Numbered from the stretch's first letter, positions 32,971 through 41,875 are shown. The stretch is 64,000 nt of DNA from an uncultured Rikenellaceae bacterium (GCA_949287525.1 CASEGL010000002.1:1-64000), one strand, 5' to 3'. The notes: a model not told the origin generated them from the sequence alone. Numbers and translations: made by a program.

Positions 32971-33006
32971 AAGAAAGCGGACAGACCATTTGTCGATCTG
33001 TCCGCT
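32971..33006 (-). terminator. terminator of tRNA-Asn
   Basis: On the minus strand AGCGGACAGA (33006-32997) pairs with TCTGTCCGCT (32985-32976), followed by a T-rich run. Confidence 0.8.
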
Positions 33007-33010
33007 GCTG

Positions 33011-33084
33011 CTCCTCAAGTAGGACTTGAACCTACGACCCCCTGATTAACAGTCAGGTGCTCTAACCAACTGAGCTATTGAGGA
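33011..33084 (-). tRNA. tRNA-Asn(GTT)
   Basis: A 74-base cloverleaf: acceptor TCCTCAA/TTGAGGA with discriminator G, D arm GCTC/GAGC, anticodon arm CCTGA-CTGTTAA-TCAGG giving GTT. CCA is not encoded. Confidence 0.96.
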
Positions 33085-33125
33085 ATTTTTGTTTCCGAAC
33101 GGTGTTCCGTTCTCGTTTCGGGATG

Positions 33126-33157
33126 CAAATATACGGCAAATATTGATTCCTGCAAAT
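33126..33157 (-). promoter_or_regulatory. tRNA-Asn promoter
   Basis: Minus-strand TTTGC (TTTG at 33156-33153), a 19-base spacer, then TATATTTG (33133-33126). From here to the DUF1573 gene at 33501 I see no gene; a TAGATTTG box at 33469-33476 may serve that gene. Confidence 0.75.
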
Positions 33158-33500
33158 AAAAACGGAATTATTTGTGTATTTTTTTGTGTGCAACGGTTTC
33201 CGTACGAATCCTGCAGGGCGTTGTGGTGCGTGTATCAGGCTGATTGTATTGTTGTTGCGAGTCGATTTCCGGCGGAGGGCGAAACCGGTGCCGTCGGGAC
33301 GGGAAAAATGGGGAAAGCGGCATCGGCGGGGGGATGCTTGGCCTTGCGGCGGTGTCGGACGCCGGTCGGAGGCAGGATGTCGGGGGCGAAACCCGCTTTC
33401 GGCAGTGCGTTCGGCAAAAGAGTGGCGGATCGTCCGTCGGGACGTTCGTCTTTTACTGGAATATTTTATAGATTTGCAAGACATTATTCGGAGAAAAGAG

Positions 33501-34586
33501 ATGGCGGACCGGAAAAGGATCGGGCGATGGCTCGTTTGCATGGCCGTGGCCCTGATCGGCAGCGGTGCGGCGTGGGCGCAGAATTCGACCTCCACGTTGG
33601 TCTTCGATACATGCGAATGGGATTTCGGAACCTTCCGCGAAGAGGAGGGCAAGGTGTCCCATACCTTTACCTTCACCAATACCGGACGCTATCCGGTCGT
33701 CATCGAACAGGTGAAGGCCGACTGCGGATGCACGGCGGTGAATTACGACCGCGCGCCCATTCGTCCCGACAGCACGGGAACGATCGAGGTGGTGTTCGAT
33801 CCCGACCGTTTCGCGGGCCGTTTCACGAAGGGCGTGACCGTCTTCAGCGACGGCGGGCGTAACCGCAATCTGCTCAAGGTGACCGGAACGGTCATCGGAC
33901 GGCCGCTGACGACCGAGGAGCGTTATCCCTTCCCGCTGGCGGACGGCGTCCGTGCCGAGGCAATGCACGAGGCGTTCGGCTATGTGGAGAGCGGAACCGT
34001 CAAGTCGATGGCTTTCGGCATCGTCAATACGGGGCGGAAAGCCGTGACGCTCTCCTTTGCCGTTTCCGGCGGAACGGGGCGCCTGCATGTGGCGGCTCCG
34101 CAGCGGCTGGCGGCCGGCGAGGAGGGCATGGTGACCCTCACCTACGACCTGCGCGGCGGCCAGCCGTTGTACGGCATGATCTCCGATCGGGTGGAGGTGA
34201 CGATCGACGGCCGGCGCAGCGAACTGCCCGTGACGGCCAATGCGATTGCCATCGAGCCGACGGACAGCATGGCGGCCGTGTGCGAGGTGTCGCCCGTGTC
34301 CCATGACTTCGGCCTGGTCGAGGAGGGGGACGATTATACCGTGCAGGTGCGGATCGCCAACCGCGGACGCGGGACGATGCGCATACGGGGCGTACAGGTG
34401 CGGCGCGGAACGACCGCAACGCTTGCCGACGGCGTGACCGTGGAGGCCGGTCGGAGTGTGAAGGTGGCCGTAACCCTGCATGTTTCGGAGGAGGCCTACG
34501 GTCGGGTGAGCGGCGGCCTGTCGTTCGTGGTGAACGATCCGGCGCGACCCTTTCGGGAGATTCGCCTGACGGCTGAAACCGATTGA
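33501..34586 (+). CDS. DUF1573 domain-containing exported protein
   Basis: A 361-residue secreted protein of unknown function with a signal peptide (about 1-27, ending AAWAQ). DUF1573 immunoglobulin-like modules are visible: FDTCEWDFGTFREEEGKVSHTFTFTNTG (about 35-62) with the conserved DCGCT (about 75-79), and a second module near residues 265-350 (VSHDFGLVEEGDDYTVQVRIANRG). The stretch between (about 150-250) is a third sandwich-like segment. Such proteins are common in Bacteroidota envelopes. The start at 33501 is set by the signal peptide. nfnA follows after 42 bases but is functionally unrelated. Confidence 0.88.
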   Translation: MADRKRIGRWLVCMAVALIGSGAAWAQNSTSTLVFDTCEWDFGTFREEEGKVSHTFTFTNTGRYPVVIEQVKADCGCTAVNYDRAPIRPDSTGTIEVVFDPDRFAGRFTKGVTVFSDGGRNRNLLKVTGTVIGRPLTTEERYPFPLADGVRAEAMHEAFGYVESGTVKSMAFGIVNTGRKAVTLSFAVSGGTGRLHVAAPQRLAAGEEGMVTLTYDLRGGQPLYGMISDRVEVTIDGRRSELPVTANAIAIEPTDSMAAVCEVSPVSHDFGLVEEGDDYTVQVRIANRGRGTMRIRGVQVRRGTTATLADGVTVEAGRSVKVAVTLHVSEEAYGRVSGGLSFVVNDPARPFREIRLTAETD

Positions 34587-34628
34587 TGGAAAAATAGTTG
34601 AAACGAGATTTAACTCTAAAATATCATT

Positions 34629-35486
34629 ATGTTCAGAATAGTTGAAAAGAGGCTGCTTGCGCCCGACATCTGGTTGATGAACGTCGAGGCGCCGCGAGTG
34701 GCCCGTGCGGCACAGCCGGGACAATTCGTGATTGTGAGAGGTACGGCCGACGGCGAGCGCATCCCGCTGACCGTAGCCGATTACGACCGCGAGAAGGGTA
34801 CGATCAGCATTGTCATCCAGGCGGTCGGCGCATCGACCCGCAAGATGGTGGCGCTCGACGAGGGCGGTTATCTGGCCGATTTCGCCGGTCCGCTCGGACA
34901 GCCCTCCGAGTTTATCCACGCGGATGTGGAGGAGCTGAAAAAGAAACGTTTTCTCTTCATCGCCGGCGGTGTGGGTGCGGCGCCTGTCTATCCGCAGGTG
35001 AAATGGATGCACGACCACGGCATCCAGGCCGATGTGATCGTCGGTGCGCGCAACCGCGAGATGCTCATCATCATCGACGAGCTGCGCAAGGTGGCCGGCA
35101 ACCTCTACCTCTCGACCGATGACGGCAGCGAGGGTTTCCACGGCAACGTGACCGCGCTGATGAAGGATCTGATCGACAACCGCGGCAAACAGTACGACGA
35201 GGTCATCACCATCGGCCCGATGATCATGATGAAGTTCGTGGCACTGGCCACCAAGGAGTACGGCATCAAGACCATCGCCAGCCTCAACACGCTGATGATC
35301 GACGGTACGGGCATGTGCGGCGCCTGCCGTGTGTCGGTGGGCGGCAAGATGCGCTTTGCCTGCGTGGAGGGTCCGGAGTTCGACGCTGCGCTGATCGATT
35401 TCGACGAGGCGATGCGCCGTCAGCGGATGTACCGCACCCAGGAGCAGGAGGCCGATCACCGCTGTCGGATCGGCCGCGGCAAATAG
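34629..35486 (+). CDS. nfnA: NADH-dependent ferredoxin:NADP+ oxidoreductase, small subunit (NfnA)
   Basis: FAD and [2Fe-2S] subunit of the NfnAB complex (also called sulfide dehydrogenase subunit beta). The 285 residues have an FAD-binding beta-barrel with RIPLTVADYD (about 40-49), an NAD-binding Rossmann part with FIAGGVGAAPVYPQ (about 112-125) and a C-terminal cluster site DGTGMCGACRV followed by FACVEGPEFD (about 226-252). Similar to PyrK and dihydroorotate dehydrogenase electron-transfer subunits, but the partner encoded immediately downstream defines NfnA. Confidence 0.92.
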   Translation: MFRIVEKRLLAPDIWLMNVEAPRVARAAQPGQFVIVRGTADGERIPLTVADYDREKGTISIVIQAVGASTRKMVALDEGGYLADFAGPLGQPSEFIHADVEELKKKRFLFIAGGVGAAPVYPQVKWMHDHGIQADVIVGARNREMLIIIDELRKVAGNLYLSTDDGSEGFHGNVTALMKDLIDNRGKQYDEVITIGPMIMMKFVALATKEYGIKTIASLNTLMIDGTGMCGACRVSVGGKMRFACVEGPEFDAALIDFDEAMRRQRMYRTQEQEADHRCRIGRGK

Positions 35487-35581
35487 AGGCCGCGTAGCGG
35501 AAGATTCACGGAAAGTAACGATAATCGGGGCGTGGGGCGGCAACAAGGCCCATGCCCGTCACAAAACTGACTGTAAGGAAT

Positions 35582-36973
35582 ATGGCAAACAAAATACCAC
35601 GTGTCCCCGTGCGGGAGCAGGATCCCAAGGTGCGGGCCACGAATTTTGAAGAGGTATGCTACGGATACAATGAGGAGGAGGCGCGTCTGGAAGCGTCGCG
35701 CTGCCTGCACTGCAAGAACCCCAAATGCGTGGAGCATTGTCCCGTATCCGTCAAGATACCCGATTTTATCGCCCGCGTGCTGGCAGGCGACATGGCCGGT
35801 GCGGCCGACGTGATCGCTCAGGACTCGTCGCTGCCGTCGGTGTGCGGCCGCGTATGTCCGCAGGAGTCGCAGTGCGAGGGATCGTGCGTACTCGGCATCA
35901 AGGGCGAGCCTGTGGCGATCGGCAAACTGGAGCGCTTCGTGGGCGACTGGGTGCTGGAACACGGTTCGACGGAACCCGCCCGCATTGCCCGCAACGGCCA
36001 CAAGGTGGCTGTGATCGGCAGCGGCCCTTCGGGTCTGGCCTGTGCGGCCGACCTGGCCAAGATGGGTTATGAGGTGCGTGTATTCGAGGCGCTGCACAAG
36101 CTGGGCGGCGTGCTGGAGTACGGCATTCCGGAGTTCCGTCTGCCGAAGGAGAAGGTTGTGGCTCGCGAGATCGAGAAGGTCAAAAGGCTCGGCGTGGAGT
36201 TCGAGACGGACACCATCATCGGCCGCACGGTAACCATCGACAGCCTGATGGACGAGGAGGGCTACGAGGCTGTCTTCATCGGTTCGGGTGCCGGTCTGCC
36301 CAAGTTCATGGGCATCCCGGGCGAGAACCTGAACGGCGTGCTGTCGGCCAACGAGTTCCTGACCCGCAACAACCTGATGAAGGCCTTCCTGCCCGAGTCG
36401 GATACGCCCGTCTATGTGGGCAAGCGTTCGGTGATCGTGGGCGGTGGCAACGTGGCGATGGATGCCGTGCGTACGGCCAAGCGTCTCGGTGCCGAGGCTA
36501 CGATCGTCTACCGCCGTTCGGAGGAGGAGCTGCCCGCCCGCAAGGAAGAGGTACACCACGCCAAGGAGGAGGGCGTTGAATTCCGCCTGCTCACCAACCC
36601 CGTCGAGATCCTCGGCAACGAGGAGGGCTGGGTAACCGGCATCCGCTGCGTGCGCATGGAGCTGGGCGAACCCGACGAGTCGGGCCGCCGTTCGCCGAAG
36701 GAGGTCCCCGGATCGGAATTCGACATTCCGTGCGATACGGTCATCATGTCGCTCGGCACGTCGCCCAACCCGCTGATCGTTTCGACGACCAAGGGGCTGG
36801 AGGCCAACCGCAAGGGCGGTCTGGTGGCCGATGAGGCAGGCGCTACGACCCGTGAGGGCGTATTTGCCGGCGGCGATGCCGTGACGGGCGCCGCTACGGT
36901 GATCCTGGCCATGGGTGCCGGCCGTAAGGCTGCCGCTGCCATCGACGCCTACATCAAGAACAAAAAGGCATAG
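35582..36973 (+). CDS. nfnB: NfnB / glutamate synthase small-subunit-like oxidoreductase
   Basis: Flavin and iron-sulfur subunit of NfnAB, which in anaerobes couples NADH, NADPH and ferredoxin by electron bifurcation. The 463 residues start with the two-cluster domain (RCLHCKNPKCVEHCP, about 39-53; CGRVCPQESQCEGSC, about 88-102), followed by two Rossmann motifs, VIGSGPSGLACAADLAK (about 145-161) and VIVGGGNVAMDAVRTAKRLG (about 284-303), and a C-terminal VFAGGDAVTGAATVILAMGAGR. The start at 35582 is set by homologues beginning MANKIPRVPV. Alone it could be read as gltD; the nfnA neighbour favours NfnB. Confidence 0.93.
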   Translation: MANKIPRVPVREQDPKVRATNFEEVCYGYNEEEARLEASRCLHCKNPKCVEHCPVSVKIPDFIARVLAGDMAGAADVIAQDSSLPSVCGRVCPQESQCEGSCVLGIKGEPVAIGKLERFVGDWVLEHGSTEPARIARNGHKVAVIGSGPSGLACAADLAKMGYEVRVFEALHKLGGVLEYGIPEFRLPKEKVVAREIEKVKRLGVEFETDTIIGRTVTIDSLMDEEGYEAVFIGSGAGLPKFMGIPGENLNGVLSANEFLTRNNLMKAFLPESDTPVYVGKRSVIVGGGNVAMDAVRTAKRLGAEATIVYRRSEEELPARKEEVHHAKEEGVEFRLLTNPVEILGNEEGWVTGIRCVRMELGEPDESGRRSPKEVPGSEFDIPCDTVIMSLGTSPNPLIVSTTKGLEANRKGGLVADEAGATTREGVFAGGDAVTGAATVILAMGAGRKAAAAIDAYIKNKKA

Positions 36974-37024
36974 CGGTGAACGGCAGGGACGTCCTTCCGC
37001 CCCTGCCGTCCGCAACAACAACGG

Positions 37025-37061
37025 GAGAGGCCGGCGCAGTTGCGCCGACCTCTCTTTTTTT
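37025..37061 (+). terminator. terminator after nfnB
   Basis: GAGAGG and CGGCGCA (37025-37038) pair with TGCGCCG and CCTCTC (37041-37054) with one internal mismatch, followed by seven T. Confidence 0.85.
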
Positions 37062-37153
37062 GCCGGACCGGTGTGTCGGGGTACGGCGGAAACGGAAACG
37101 CCATCCGGCCGGCGGGGCGGGATGGCGTTGTTGCAGGGAGCGGACGGCTCCGG

Positions 37154-37867
37154 CTATTGTTTGGTGACGGTCGATCCGCCGGAGTTGTTTACGACCAGCT
37201 GCTGCGGGTCGCCCTTGTAGTACAGAGCCGAACCGCCGGAGTTGTCGGCGTGGAGCGACTCGGAGACGGAAATCTCGACGTGGCTGCCGCCCGACAGGGT
37301 GCCGTTGAAAGCGCGGCAGGCGAGCGGAAAGGCGCGGACCACGCTGCCGCCCGAACAGTCGGACAGCGAGAAGGTGTCGGCCGTGCCGGAGAGGGAGGCG
37401 TGCGAGCCGCCCGAAAGCCAGGCCGTGAGTGTGCCGCAGTCGAAGGCACCCTCCAGCGAGGAGCCTCCGGAGAGGGTGACGAGGGCGGTCTCGGCCTGGA
37501 TGGCGGTGCCGAGGCCGATGTGCGAACCGCCGCTGGCTTCCAGCTCGTCGAACGAGGCGGGCGAGGCCCATGCCTGCAGTTCCAGCCGGTTGTAGGGGCG
37601 CGAGGTGTCGAGCCAGATCGATACCTCGTCGTTGGTCTCGCGGCAGACGATGTATTCGTGGATGTTTTCGTGGGCGCCGATACGGATCACGCCTGCGGGG
37701 ATGTCGTCCGACAGGGTCAGCGTGAAGCCGCTGCCGACCGCGATGCGGTGCGGGTCGCCCTGGAGCGGGATCTCCTCGATGGTGAACTCCCCTTCGGGGC
37801 GCAGTTTCTCGCAGCCGCACAGCAGGGTGGCGACGGCGAGCGTGAATAACAGCAGTTTGGATTTCAT
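37154..37867 (-). CDS. DUF2807 (GIN-domain) lipoprotein
   Basis: A 237-residue lipoprotein of unknown function with a signal peptide and LLCGC lipobox (about Cys19). The mature part is a right-handed beta-helix-like DUF2807 domain with regularly spaced SGGS turns (ASGGSHIGLG, LSGGSSLEG, LSGGSHASL, CSGGSVV, LSGGSHVEI, NSGGSAL, NSGGSTV). Abundant in Bacteroidota, where it is thought to be a surface or periplasmic structural domain. Start 37867 is set by the signal peptide. Monocistronic. Confidence 0.9.
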   Translation of the reverse strand: MKSKLLLFTLAVATLLCGCEKLRPEGEFTIEEIPLQGDPHRIAVGSGFTLTLSDDIPAGVIRIGAHENIHEYIVCRETNDEVSIWLDTSRPYNRLELQAWASPASFDELEASGGSHIGLGTAIQAETALVTLSGGSSLEGAFDCGTLTAWLSGGSHASLSGTADTFSLSDCSGGSVVRAFPLACRAFNGTLSGGSHVEISVSESLHADNSGGSALYYKGDPQQLVVNNSGGSTVTKQ

Positions 37868-38013
37868 GTTTTTTGGGGTGTAATACGGTCTGTGTGTGGT
37901 AGTCGGTTCGGAATCGGCCGGTGGCGGCACATGCCGCTGCCGGGCGCTCCGTCCGGTAAGCCGTCCCGTTTGTGGCCGCTTCCCCTCAGGGGCGGAACGG
38001 TGCGGCCGGGCGG

Positions 38014-38469
38014 CTATTTGTAGGAGTCGGCAATCTGGACAAAGTGGTCCTTGGTGCGCACCTTGTCGAAGATCTTCTCGATGCGTCCCTCGCCGTCGAT
38101 GACGAACGTGGTGCGCAGGATGCCCATGTACTCGCGTCCCATGAATTTCTTCAGTCCCCAGACCCCGTAGGCCGTGGCGATGGTTTTGTCCGTGTCGGCA
38201 ATCAGCGTGAAGGGCAGGGCGTGTTTGGCGGCAAAGCCCTGGTGCGATTTGGCACTGTCGGGACTCACACCCACAATCTCGAATCCTTGGGCGCGCAGCT
38301 CTGCGTAGCCGTCGCGCAGGCTGCATGCCTCGGCCGTACAGCCCGACGTGTTGTCCTTCGGATAGAAATAGAGAATCAGTTTTTTGCCTGCGAACTGGGC
38401 GAGCGATACGGTGTTGCCCTCCTGGTCGATGCCGGTGAAGTCCGGCGCTTTGTCTCCTGCCGCTAACAT
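38014..38469 (-). CDS. bcp: thioredoxin-dependent thiol peroxidase (bacterioferritin comigratory protein type)
   Basis: Peroxiredoxin of the BCP/PrxQ family that reduces hydroperoxides. The 151 residues contain GDKAPDFTGIDQEGN (about 5-19), the peroxidatic Cys in YPKDNTSGCTAEAC (about 37-50; the second Cys, five residues on, is the resolving one in many BCPs) and IRTTF-like ILRTTFVIDGEGRIE. Start 38469 was chosen because the conserved LAAGDKAPDF begins there. Probably part of oxygen-stress defence. Confidence 0.94.
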   Translation of the reverse strand: MLAAGDKAPDFTGIDQEGNTVSLAQFAGKKLILYFYPKDNTSGCTAEACSLRDGYAELRAQGFEIVGVSPDSAKSHQGFAAKHALPFTLIADTDKTIATAYGVWGLKKFMGREYMGILRTTFVIDGEGRIEKIFDKVRTKDHFVQIADSYK

Positions 38470-38629
38470 GATCGTATGTCTTTTGGATTGTATCGGTGGT
38501 TGTCGTGGCGCCCCGTGCGGGGCGTTTTCGGCAGGCAAGGTACGGAAATAATCGATGCGGCGTACAGGGCGGCTGCGGTTTCTTGCGTCCGGAGCTGCCG
38601 TCCCCTTGTGCGGAGGATGGCGCGGCGGG

Positions 38630-38995
38630 CTACCAGTGGTCCTCGACCGCGTCGGGGATGTAGCGCACGGCGAGGCTGCCGTCGGGCATGCGGTCCACGG
38701 CGACGAGGTCGATCTGGCAGTCGAGCCGGACGCCCATCGTCTCGATGTAGAGGTTGGCCGCCCGCAGCAGGGCGCGCCGCTTGGCGGGGGTGAGTGCCTC
38801 CTCCGGCGAGGTGAGGCCGCCTGCTCCGCGCAGCTTCACCTCCACGAAGTGGATGCGGTCGTGGCGCGAGGCGACAATGTCCAGCTCGTAGCGCCCCATG
38901 CGCCAGTTGCGGTCCACGATGAGGAATCCGTTGGTGCGGAGCCAGGCGACGGCCGCTTCCTCGCCTTCGGCGCCGCGCAGTCGGGTGTCGGACAT
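38630..38995 (-). CDS. yraN: YraN / UPF0102 family nuclease-like protein
   Basis: A 121-residue protein of the UPF0102 family, which has a restriction-endonuclease-like fold. The conserved core is visible: GAEGEEAAVAWLRTNGF (about 8-24), NWRMGRYELDIVA with the active-site-like Glu-Leu-Asp (about 30-42) and FVEVKLR (about 50-56), an E-x-K motif. Genuine cleavage activity is not established for the family. It follows pepE by 76 bases on the same strand. Confidence 0.92.
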   Translation of the reverse strand: MSDTRLRGAEGEEAAVAWLRTNGFLIVDRNWRMGRYELDIVASRHDRIHFVEVKLRGAGGLTSPEEALTPAKRRALLRAANLYIETMGVRLDCQIDLVAVDRMPDGSLAVRYIPDAVEDHW

Positions 38996-39071
38996 GGCGG
39001 AATGGATAAACGGGCGGGAGGAGACGCAACGGCCGGTCGCGCCTCCCCCCGCATGGATGGACGATTGGAAA

Positions 39072-39779
39072 TTAGCGGCGCATCAGGAACGAGAGGTCGT
39101 CGCCTTCGCGCACTTCGCGGGGCGTCTGGCCGTAGTGGAAGATGCGCATGGGTTTCGGACCCTTCAGCGTCAGTTGGTCGCCCTCCACGCGCAGCATGCA
39201 GCCCTCGCGCAGACCGGCCACGTAGATGTCGCGGTTGGCGGCGATGAACTCCTCGATGCGCTGTTCGCGGGTCTCGCCGGCGTGTCCGGCAGGATTGGCG
39301 TCCAGGTAGTGGGGGTTGATCTGGAAGGGGATTGCGCCGATGGCGTCGAACGATGCGGGTTCGACGATGGGCATGTCGTTCGTGGTGCGGATCGTGGGGC
39401 AGGTGACGTTGCTGCCGGCGCTCCAGCCGATATAGGGCATGCCTTCGGCCAGCCGTTCGCGGATCACGGCCGGAAGCCCCTGCTCCTGCATCTTCTTGAT
39501 GAGGGCGAAGGTGTTGCCGCCGCCGATGATGAGGGCGCGCGCCGTGCGTACGGCCGCTGCGGGATCGGCTTCGTGGTGGATGGAGTGTACGCGTACGCCG
39601 ATTTCGGCCAGCCGGTTGCCCACTTTCTTCTCATATTCGTCGTAGGAGAACGATACGGCTGCATACGGCACGAAAAGCGCCTCGTCGATGCCGTTCAGAA
39701 AGCCGGCGATGTCGCCGAGCGGGTACTTCAGATAGGCTTCTCCGGCGTTGGTGGAGTTGCTGATAAGGAGTAATCTCAT
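39072..39779 (-). CDS. pepE: dipeptidase E (alpha-aspartyl dipeptidase, S51)
   Basis: Hydrolyses Asp-X dipeptides in the cytoplasm. The 235 residues contain the nucleophile elbow YIGWSAGSNV (Ser at about 121) and GGGNTFALIKKMQEQGL (about 82-98), and the family opening MRLLLISNSTN. Start 39779 is set by that opening and by the promoter upstream. It fits with the other peptide-degrading enzymes in the window. Confidence 0.94.
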   Translation of the reverse strand: MRLLLISNSTNAGEAYLKYPLGDIAGFLNGIDEALFVPYAAVSFSYDEYEKKVGNRLAEIGVRVHSIHHEADPAAAVRTARALIIGGGNTFALIKKMQEQGLPAVIRERLAEGMPYIGWSAGSNVTCPTIRTTNDMPIVEPASFDAIGAIPFQINPHYLDANPAGHAGETREQRIEEFIAANRDIYVAGLREGCMLRVEGDQLTLKGPKPMRIFHYGQTPREVREGDDLSFLMRR

Positions 39780-39819
39780 GATTGGTGTATTTGAAATGAA
39801 TCGATTTCCGGTTTCGAGG

Positions 39820-39851
39820 TAAAGATACGCACTTTCCTGTATCCTTACAAA
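39820..39851 (-). promoter_or_regulatory. pepE promoter
   Basis: Minus-strand TTTG (39851-39848), a 20-base spacer, then TATCTTTA (39827-39820). A perfect 12-base palindrome ATGGCGCGCCAT (39851-39862) touches its upstream edge. Confidence 0.7.
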
Positions 39852-40060
39852 TGGCGCGCCATCCGGACAACACCCTTGCGGAAGGTGTCTGGGCGAGAAG
39901 GGGGCGGCAAGGGGGCGATTGGCCGACTCGGATGCGGCGCGTCGGCGCCCTGGGGCGGCAGGAGGCGGCGGATGGTTGCAGGGCGGTTCTGGAAAAGTGT
40001 TGGCAAATAGCGTGTCGCGCTGCAATAAGAGGGGATGGACGTCAAAAAAAAGGCGGCTTT

Positions 40061-40091
40061 TTTAGTTTCAAAGAAAAAAATGCTATTTTTG
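40061..40091 (+). promoter_or_regulatory. acpP promoter
   Basis: TTTA at 40061-40064, a 19-base spacer, then TATTTTTG at 40084-40091, in an AT-rich stretch. Predicted start about 68 bases before the acpP ATG. The space 39863-40060 between the pepE and acpP promoters shows no gene. Confidence 0.6.
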
Positions 40092-40162
40092 CCGTGAGTT
40101 TTTGTCCGAATGGAGGAAGGCAAATATACTTGCAAAATATTGTCAAACTAAAAATTAAAGTT

Positions 40163-40396
40163 ATGTCTGAAATTTCATCCAAAGTAGTGGAGATCATAAA
40201 GGACAGATTGAATGTCGCAGAGAAAGATATCGAAATGACCTCGAGCTTTGCAAACGATCTGGGTGCTGATTCCCTCGACACGGTCGAACTGATCATGGAG
40301 TTCGAGAAAGAGTTTGGAATTTCGATTCCGGACGAGGATGCAGAAAAGATCACTACCGTAGGTGATGCAATCAAATACATCGAAGAGCACAAATAA
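40163..40396 (+). CDS. acpP: acyl carrier protein
   Basis: Carries growing acyl chains on a phosphopantetheine arm during fatty-acid and lipid A synthesis. The 77 residues are acidic and contain the attachment motif [10 protein letters not shown] (serine at about 38) and the C-terminal [13 protein letters not shown] typical of AcpP. Followed by fabF after 166 bases that contain a long perfect hairpin. The coaC and coaB genes in this window supply its prosthetic group pathway. Confidence 0.97.
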   Translation: MSEISSKVVEIIKDRLNVAEKDIEMTSSFANDLGADSLDTVELIMEFEKEFGISIPDEDAEKITTVGDAIKYIEEHK

Positions 40397-40422
40397 TCGC
40401 GTGCTGTTCCGATGATGGATCT

Positions 40423-40455
40423 GATAAGGTAAAATATTCATTATTTTACCTTATC
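40423..40455 (+). terminator. perfect 14-bp hairpin between acpP and fabF
   Basis: Arms 40423-40436 and 40442-40455 pair without mismatch around loop TTCAT. Only a poor T run (GCTTTATAT) follows on the plus strand. A partial terminator or processing element that would let acpP mRNA exceed fabF mRNA is likely. Confidence 0.6.
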
Positions 40456-40562
40456 GCTTTATATAAATAACGGGTTCGGCGGACTCCCCCGAAAAGTTCC
40501 GCAGGACGATCGGAGGATGCGTATCGTCCCTACCGACTAACCCTAAAATTAAAATTCGAGTT

Positions 40563-41810
40563 ATGCAGAAAAGGAGAGTTGTTGTGACCGGTATCGGCAC
40601 GATCAATCCGCTTGGCAATAGCATACAGGAATATTTCGCCAACCTGAAGGCGGGTGTGAGCGGCGCTGCCCCCATCACCCGTTTCGATGCCGAAAAGTTC
40701 AAGACGAGATTTGCCTGTGAGGTCAAAGGCTACAATTGGGAGGATTACTTCGATCGCAAAGAGGTCCGTAAATACGACCTTTTCTCGCAGTTTGCGCTGG
40801 TGGCCGCTGACCAGGCGGTGAAGGATTCCGGTCTCGATCTCGGCAAGGTGAACAAACTCCGTGCAGGAGTGATCTGGGCTTCCGGTATCGGCGGCCTCAA
40901 ATCGATGTACGACGAGATTTCCGGCTTCATCAAGGGCGACGAAACGCCCCGCTTCAGCCCGTTCTTCATCCCCAAGATGATTGCGGACATCGCTGCCGGT
41001 TACATCTCGATGAAATACGGCTTCATGGGACCGAACTTCTGTCCGGTGTCGGCCTGCGCGTCGTCCAACCATGCGCTGATCCTGGCCGCCGACCAGATCC
41101 GTGCCGGCCGTGCCGACATCATGATTACGGGCGGTTCCGAGGCTTCGGTCAATCAGCCCGGCGTGGGCGGTTTCAACTCCATGCAGGCGCTTTCGACGCG
41201 CAACGACGATCCGGCTACCGCATCGCGTCCCTATGACGTGGATCGCGACGGCTTCGTCATCGGCGAGGGTGCCGGCGGCCTGATCCTGGAGGAGTACGAA
41301 CATGCCAAGGCCCGCGGCGCGAAGATCTATGCCGAAGTGGCTGGCGGCGGCATGAGCGCCGATGCCTATCACTTTACCGCTCCCCATCCCGACGGACTGG
41401 GCGCTTGCCAGGCCATGCGCGATGCGATGGCCGAGGCGGAGGTTGCGCCTGAGGAGATCGACTATATCAATACGCACGGCACCTCGACTCCGGCCGGAGA
41501 CCTGCCCGAACTGGTGGGTATCCAGCAGGCTATCGGCGATCAGATTTACAAGGTCAATCTGAGTTCGACCAAGTCCATGACCGGCCACCTGCTCGGTGCC
41601 GCCGGTGCGATCGAGGCACTCGCCTGCATCATGGCCATTACGGAGGGCATCATTCCTCCGACCATCAACAACTTCACGCGCGACCCGAATATCGACGAGC
41701 GCATCAACCTGACGCTCAACAAGGCGCAGCAGCGCGACGTGCGGGTGGCGGTCAGCAACACCTTCGGTTTCGGTGGCCACAACGCTACCGTCCTGCTGAA
41801 GAAGATCTGA
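40563..41810 (+). CDS. fabF: 3-oxoacyl-[acyl-carrier-protein] synthase II
   Basis: Elongating condensing enzyme of fatty-acid synthesis. The 415 residues hold the Cys-His-His triad in PVSACASSNHAL (Cys about 163), NTHGTSTPAGD (His about 304) and STKSMTGHLLGAAGAIEA (His about 340, with the preceding Lys). FabF rather than FabB is supported by length and by the acpP neighbour. An acpP-fabF-rnc order is common in bacteria. Confidence 0.96.
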   Translation: MQKRRVVVTGIGTINPLGNSIQEYFANLKAGVSGAAPITRFDAEKFKTRFACEVKGYNWEDYFDRKEVRKYDLFSQFALVAADQAVKDSGLDLGKVNKLRAGVIWASGIGGLKSMYDEISGFIKGDETPRFSPFFIPKMIADIAAGYISMKYGFMGPNFCPVSACASSNHALILAADQIRAGRADIMITGGSEASVNQPGVGGFNSMQALSTRNDDPATASRPYDVDRDGFVIGEGAGGLILEEYEHAKARGAKIYAEVAGGGMSADAYHFTAPHPDGLGACQAMRDAMAEAEVAPEEIDYINTHGTSTPAGDLPELVGIQQAIGDQIYKVNLSSTKSMTGHLLGAAGAIEALACIMAITEGIIPPTINNFTRDPNIDERINLTLNKAQQRDVRVAVSNTFGFGGHNATVLLKKI

Positions 41811-41836
41811 TCGGTCGCGTGACGATTTCGTTTCAA

Positions 41837-41875
41837 CATTCCTCGCGGACTGGGTTCCGTGAGGAATGTGTTGTT
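41837..41875 (+). terminator. possible terminator between fabF and rnc
   Basis: Arms 41837-41849 and 41856-41868 (one wobble) around a 6-base loop, followed by the moderately T-rich TGTTGTTT. Confidence 0.55.

Noticed and set aside
33453..35546. Minus-strand frame of about 700 codons opposite the DUF1573 and nfnA genes
   Set aside because: Spans two convincing plus-strand genes and their intergenic space, and has no motif. Antisense shadow.
37154..37867. DNA repeats in the DUF2807 gene
   Set aside because: The SGGS recurrences are protein-level beta-helix turns with varied codons, a known family feature.
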